Shown here: positions 22,325 to 22,799 of the stretch, in pieces
Layout of the letters: each line of letters starts with the position of its first letter
Numbering within the stretch: position 1 is the stretch's first letter
Assembly: GCA_019090365.1 (NCBI GenBank)
Contig: JAHRWC010000089.1
Coordinates: 1-22,799 of the forward strand
Direction of reading: 5' to 3'
Length of the DNA stretch: 22,799 nt
DNA from: Flavobacteriaceae bacterium
GTDB lineage: Bacteria; Bacteroidota; Bacteroidia; Flavobacteriales; Flavobacteriaceae
Notes under the pieces: generated by a model
Database searches by the model: none
What the model was told of the DNA's origin: nothing
The model's input: the letters and a program-made list of their open reading frames with translations, nothing else
Translations under genes and position numbers: made by a program

Positions 22325-22799
22325 ATGCAACTTTTTTACCATTCACATATTTCAGAATCTTCAAAGGAAGTTTTATTCGACAAAGAAGAAAGTCGTCATA
22401 TCATTAAAGTATTACGAAAAAAAGAAGGAGACATATTGCATCTTACTAATGGCAAGGGTAGTTTCTTTAAAGCAGCTTTAGTAAGCACAAACCCTAAGCA
22501 ATGTATTGCTAACATTGAATCTTTTGAAAATCAAACTCCATTAAATTACAAACTTCATTTAGTGGTTGCCCCTACCAAATTAAATGATCGTTATGAATGG
22601 TTCTTAGAAAAAGCAACTGAAATTGGAGTTACTGAAATCACACCAATAATTTGTGATCATAGCGAAAGAAAAGTGGTGAAATTAGATCGCTTTGAAAAGA
22701 AAATTCAAAGTGCGATGAAACAATCATTAAAAGCTTATTTACCAATTTTAAATCCTGCTATTTCATTTAAAGAATTTATAGTTTCACAACAGAATGTAA
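22325..22799 (+). CDS. rsmE: 16S rRNA (uracil-1498-N3)-methyltransferase RsmE, C-terminus cut by window edge
   Basis: I read this from ATG 22325 to the window end: 158 complete codons of an expected 235 or so, with no stop. The N-terminal PUA-like domain (about 1-75) starts MQLFYHSHIS and includes ESRHIIKVLRKKEGD and LTNGKGSFFKA, both typical of RsmE. The SPOUT methyltransferase domain begins near LHLVVAPTKLNDRYEWFLEKATEIGV (about 79-104), the family's conserved K..R.E..I.KATELG segment, and continues through the SERKV and KSAMKQS-like stretch (here IQSAMKQSLKAYLP), which is close to the usual EQS motif with lysine and serine replacing it. The SAM-binding trefoil knot itself lies beyond the edge. 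The enzyme methylates U1498 of 16S rRNA in assembled 30S subunits. Confidence 0.9.
   Translation, partial: MQLFYHSHISESSKEVLFDKEESRHIIKVLRKKEGDILHLTNGKGSFFKAALVSTNPKQCIANIESFENQTPLNYKLHLVVAPTKLNDRYEWFLEKATEIGVTEITPIICDHSERKVVKLDRFEKKIQSAMKQSLKAYLPILNPAISFKEFIVSQQNV

Noticed and set aside
1..22799. CRISPR arrays, tRNA or rRNA genes, insertion sequences, toxin-antitoxin or phage-defence genes
   Set aside because: I saw no regularly spaced repeats, tRNA-like cloverleaf segments, transposase motifs or defence-type domains on either strand.

Overview
The window looks like a piece of chromosome from a low-GC Gram-negative member of the Bacteroidota, most likely a marine-type Flavobacteriaceae. The evidence is AT-rich codon use, starts with little or no Shine-Dalgarno signal, and family-typical genes: a GH3-plus-beta-lactamase fusion, an MlaD with the Bacteroidota C-terminal signature, a long LptD, and a very long TamB next to tsaD. 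I see no rRNA, tRNA, CRISPR array, insertion sequence or phage gene. This reads as core chromosome, not an island.

Layout. At 1-389 (minus) lies the start of a DUF2461 protein cut by the window edge, followed by a lone four-helix membrane protein (529-960, plus) with a clear intrinsic terminator. From 1159 to 4586 (plus) runs a tight three-gene unit: a membrane-anchored OmpA-domain protein, a membrane-anchored helix-hairpin-helix protein, and a sodium:solute symporter. It ends 3 nt from a convergent minus-strand run of eight genes (13171 down to 4590). In transcription order these are an N-acetylmuramoyl-L-alanine amidase, an MlaD-type MCE protein, a membrane cytochrome-b-like/ferredoxin protein, a HAD-fold protein, a DUF2147 protein, a CCG-domain iron-sulfur protein, a conserved protein of unknown function, and a secreted GH3/serine-hydrolase fusion. 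Divergent from the amidase, lptD and ridA run on the plus strand (13258-16419). ridA overlaps the end of tamB (minus, 16416-20783). Divergent from tamB, tsaD, a TfoX-N protein and the start of rsmE run to the window edge.

How it fits together. Most of the central 20 kb concerns the cell envelope: peptidoglycan cleavage and turnover (amidase, GH3/beta-lactamase fusion), outer-membrane lipid and LPS transport (MlaD, LptD, TamB) and peptidoglycan attachment (OmpA domain). A split respiratory module sits inside this set. Its two proteins together carry the parts of an EtfD-type ETF:menaquinone oxidoreductase. The right end is RNA modification (tsaD, rsmE).

The least explained parts are the OmpA/helix-hairpin-helix/symporter unit with an upstream 13-bp hairpin, the split EtfD-like pair interrupted by two unrelated genes, and several starts that are not ATG (mlaD, tamB, tsaD). 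No clearly new defence or mobile system is visible.
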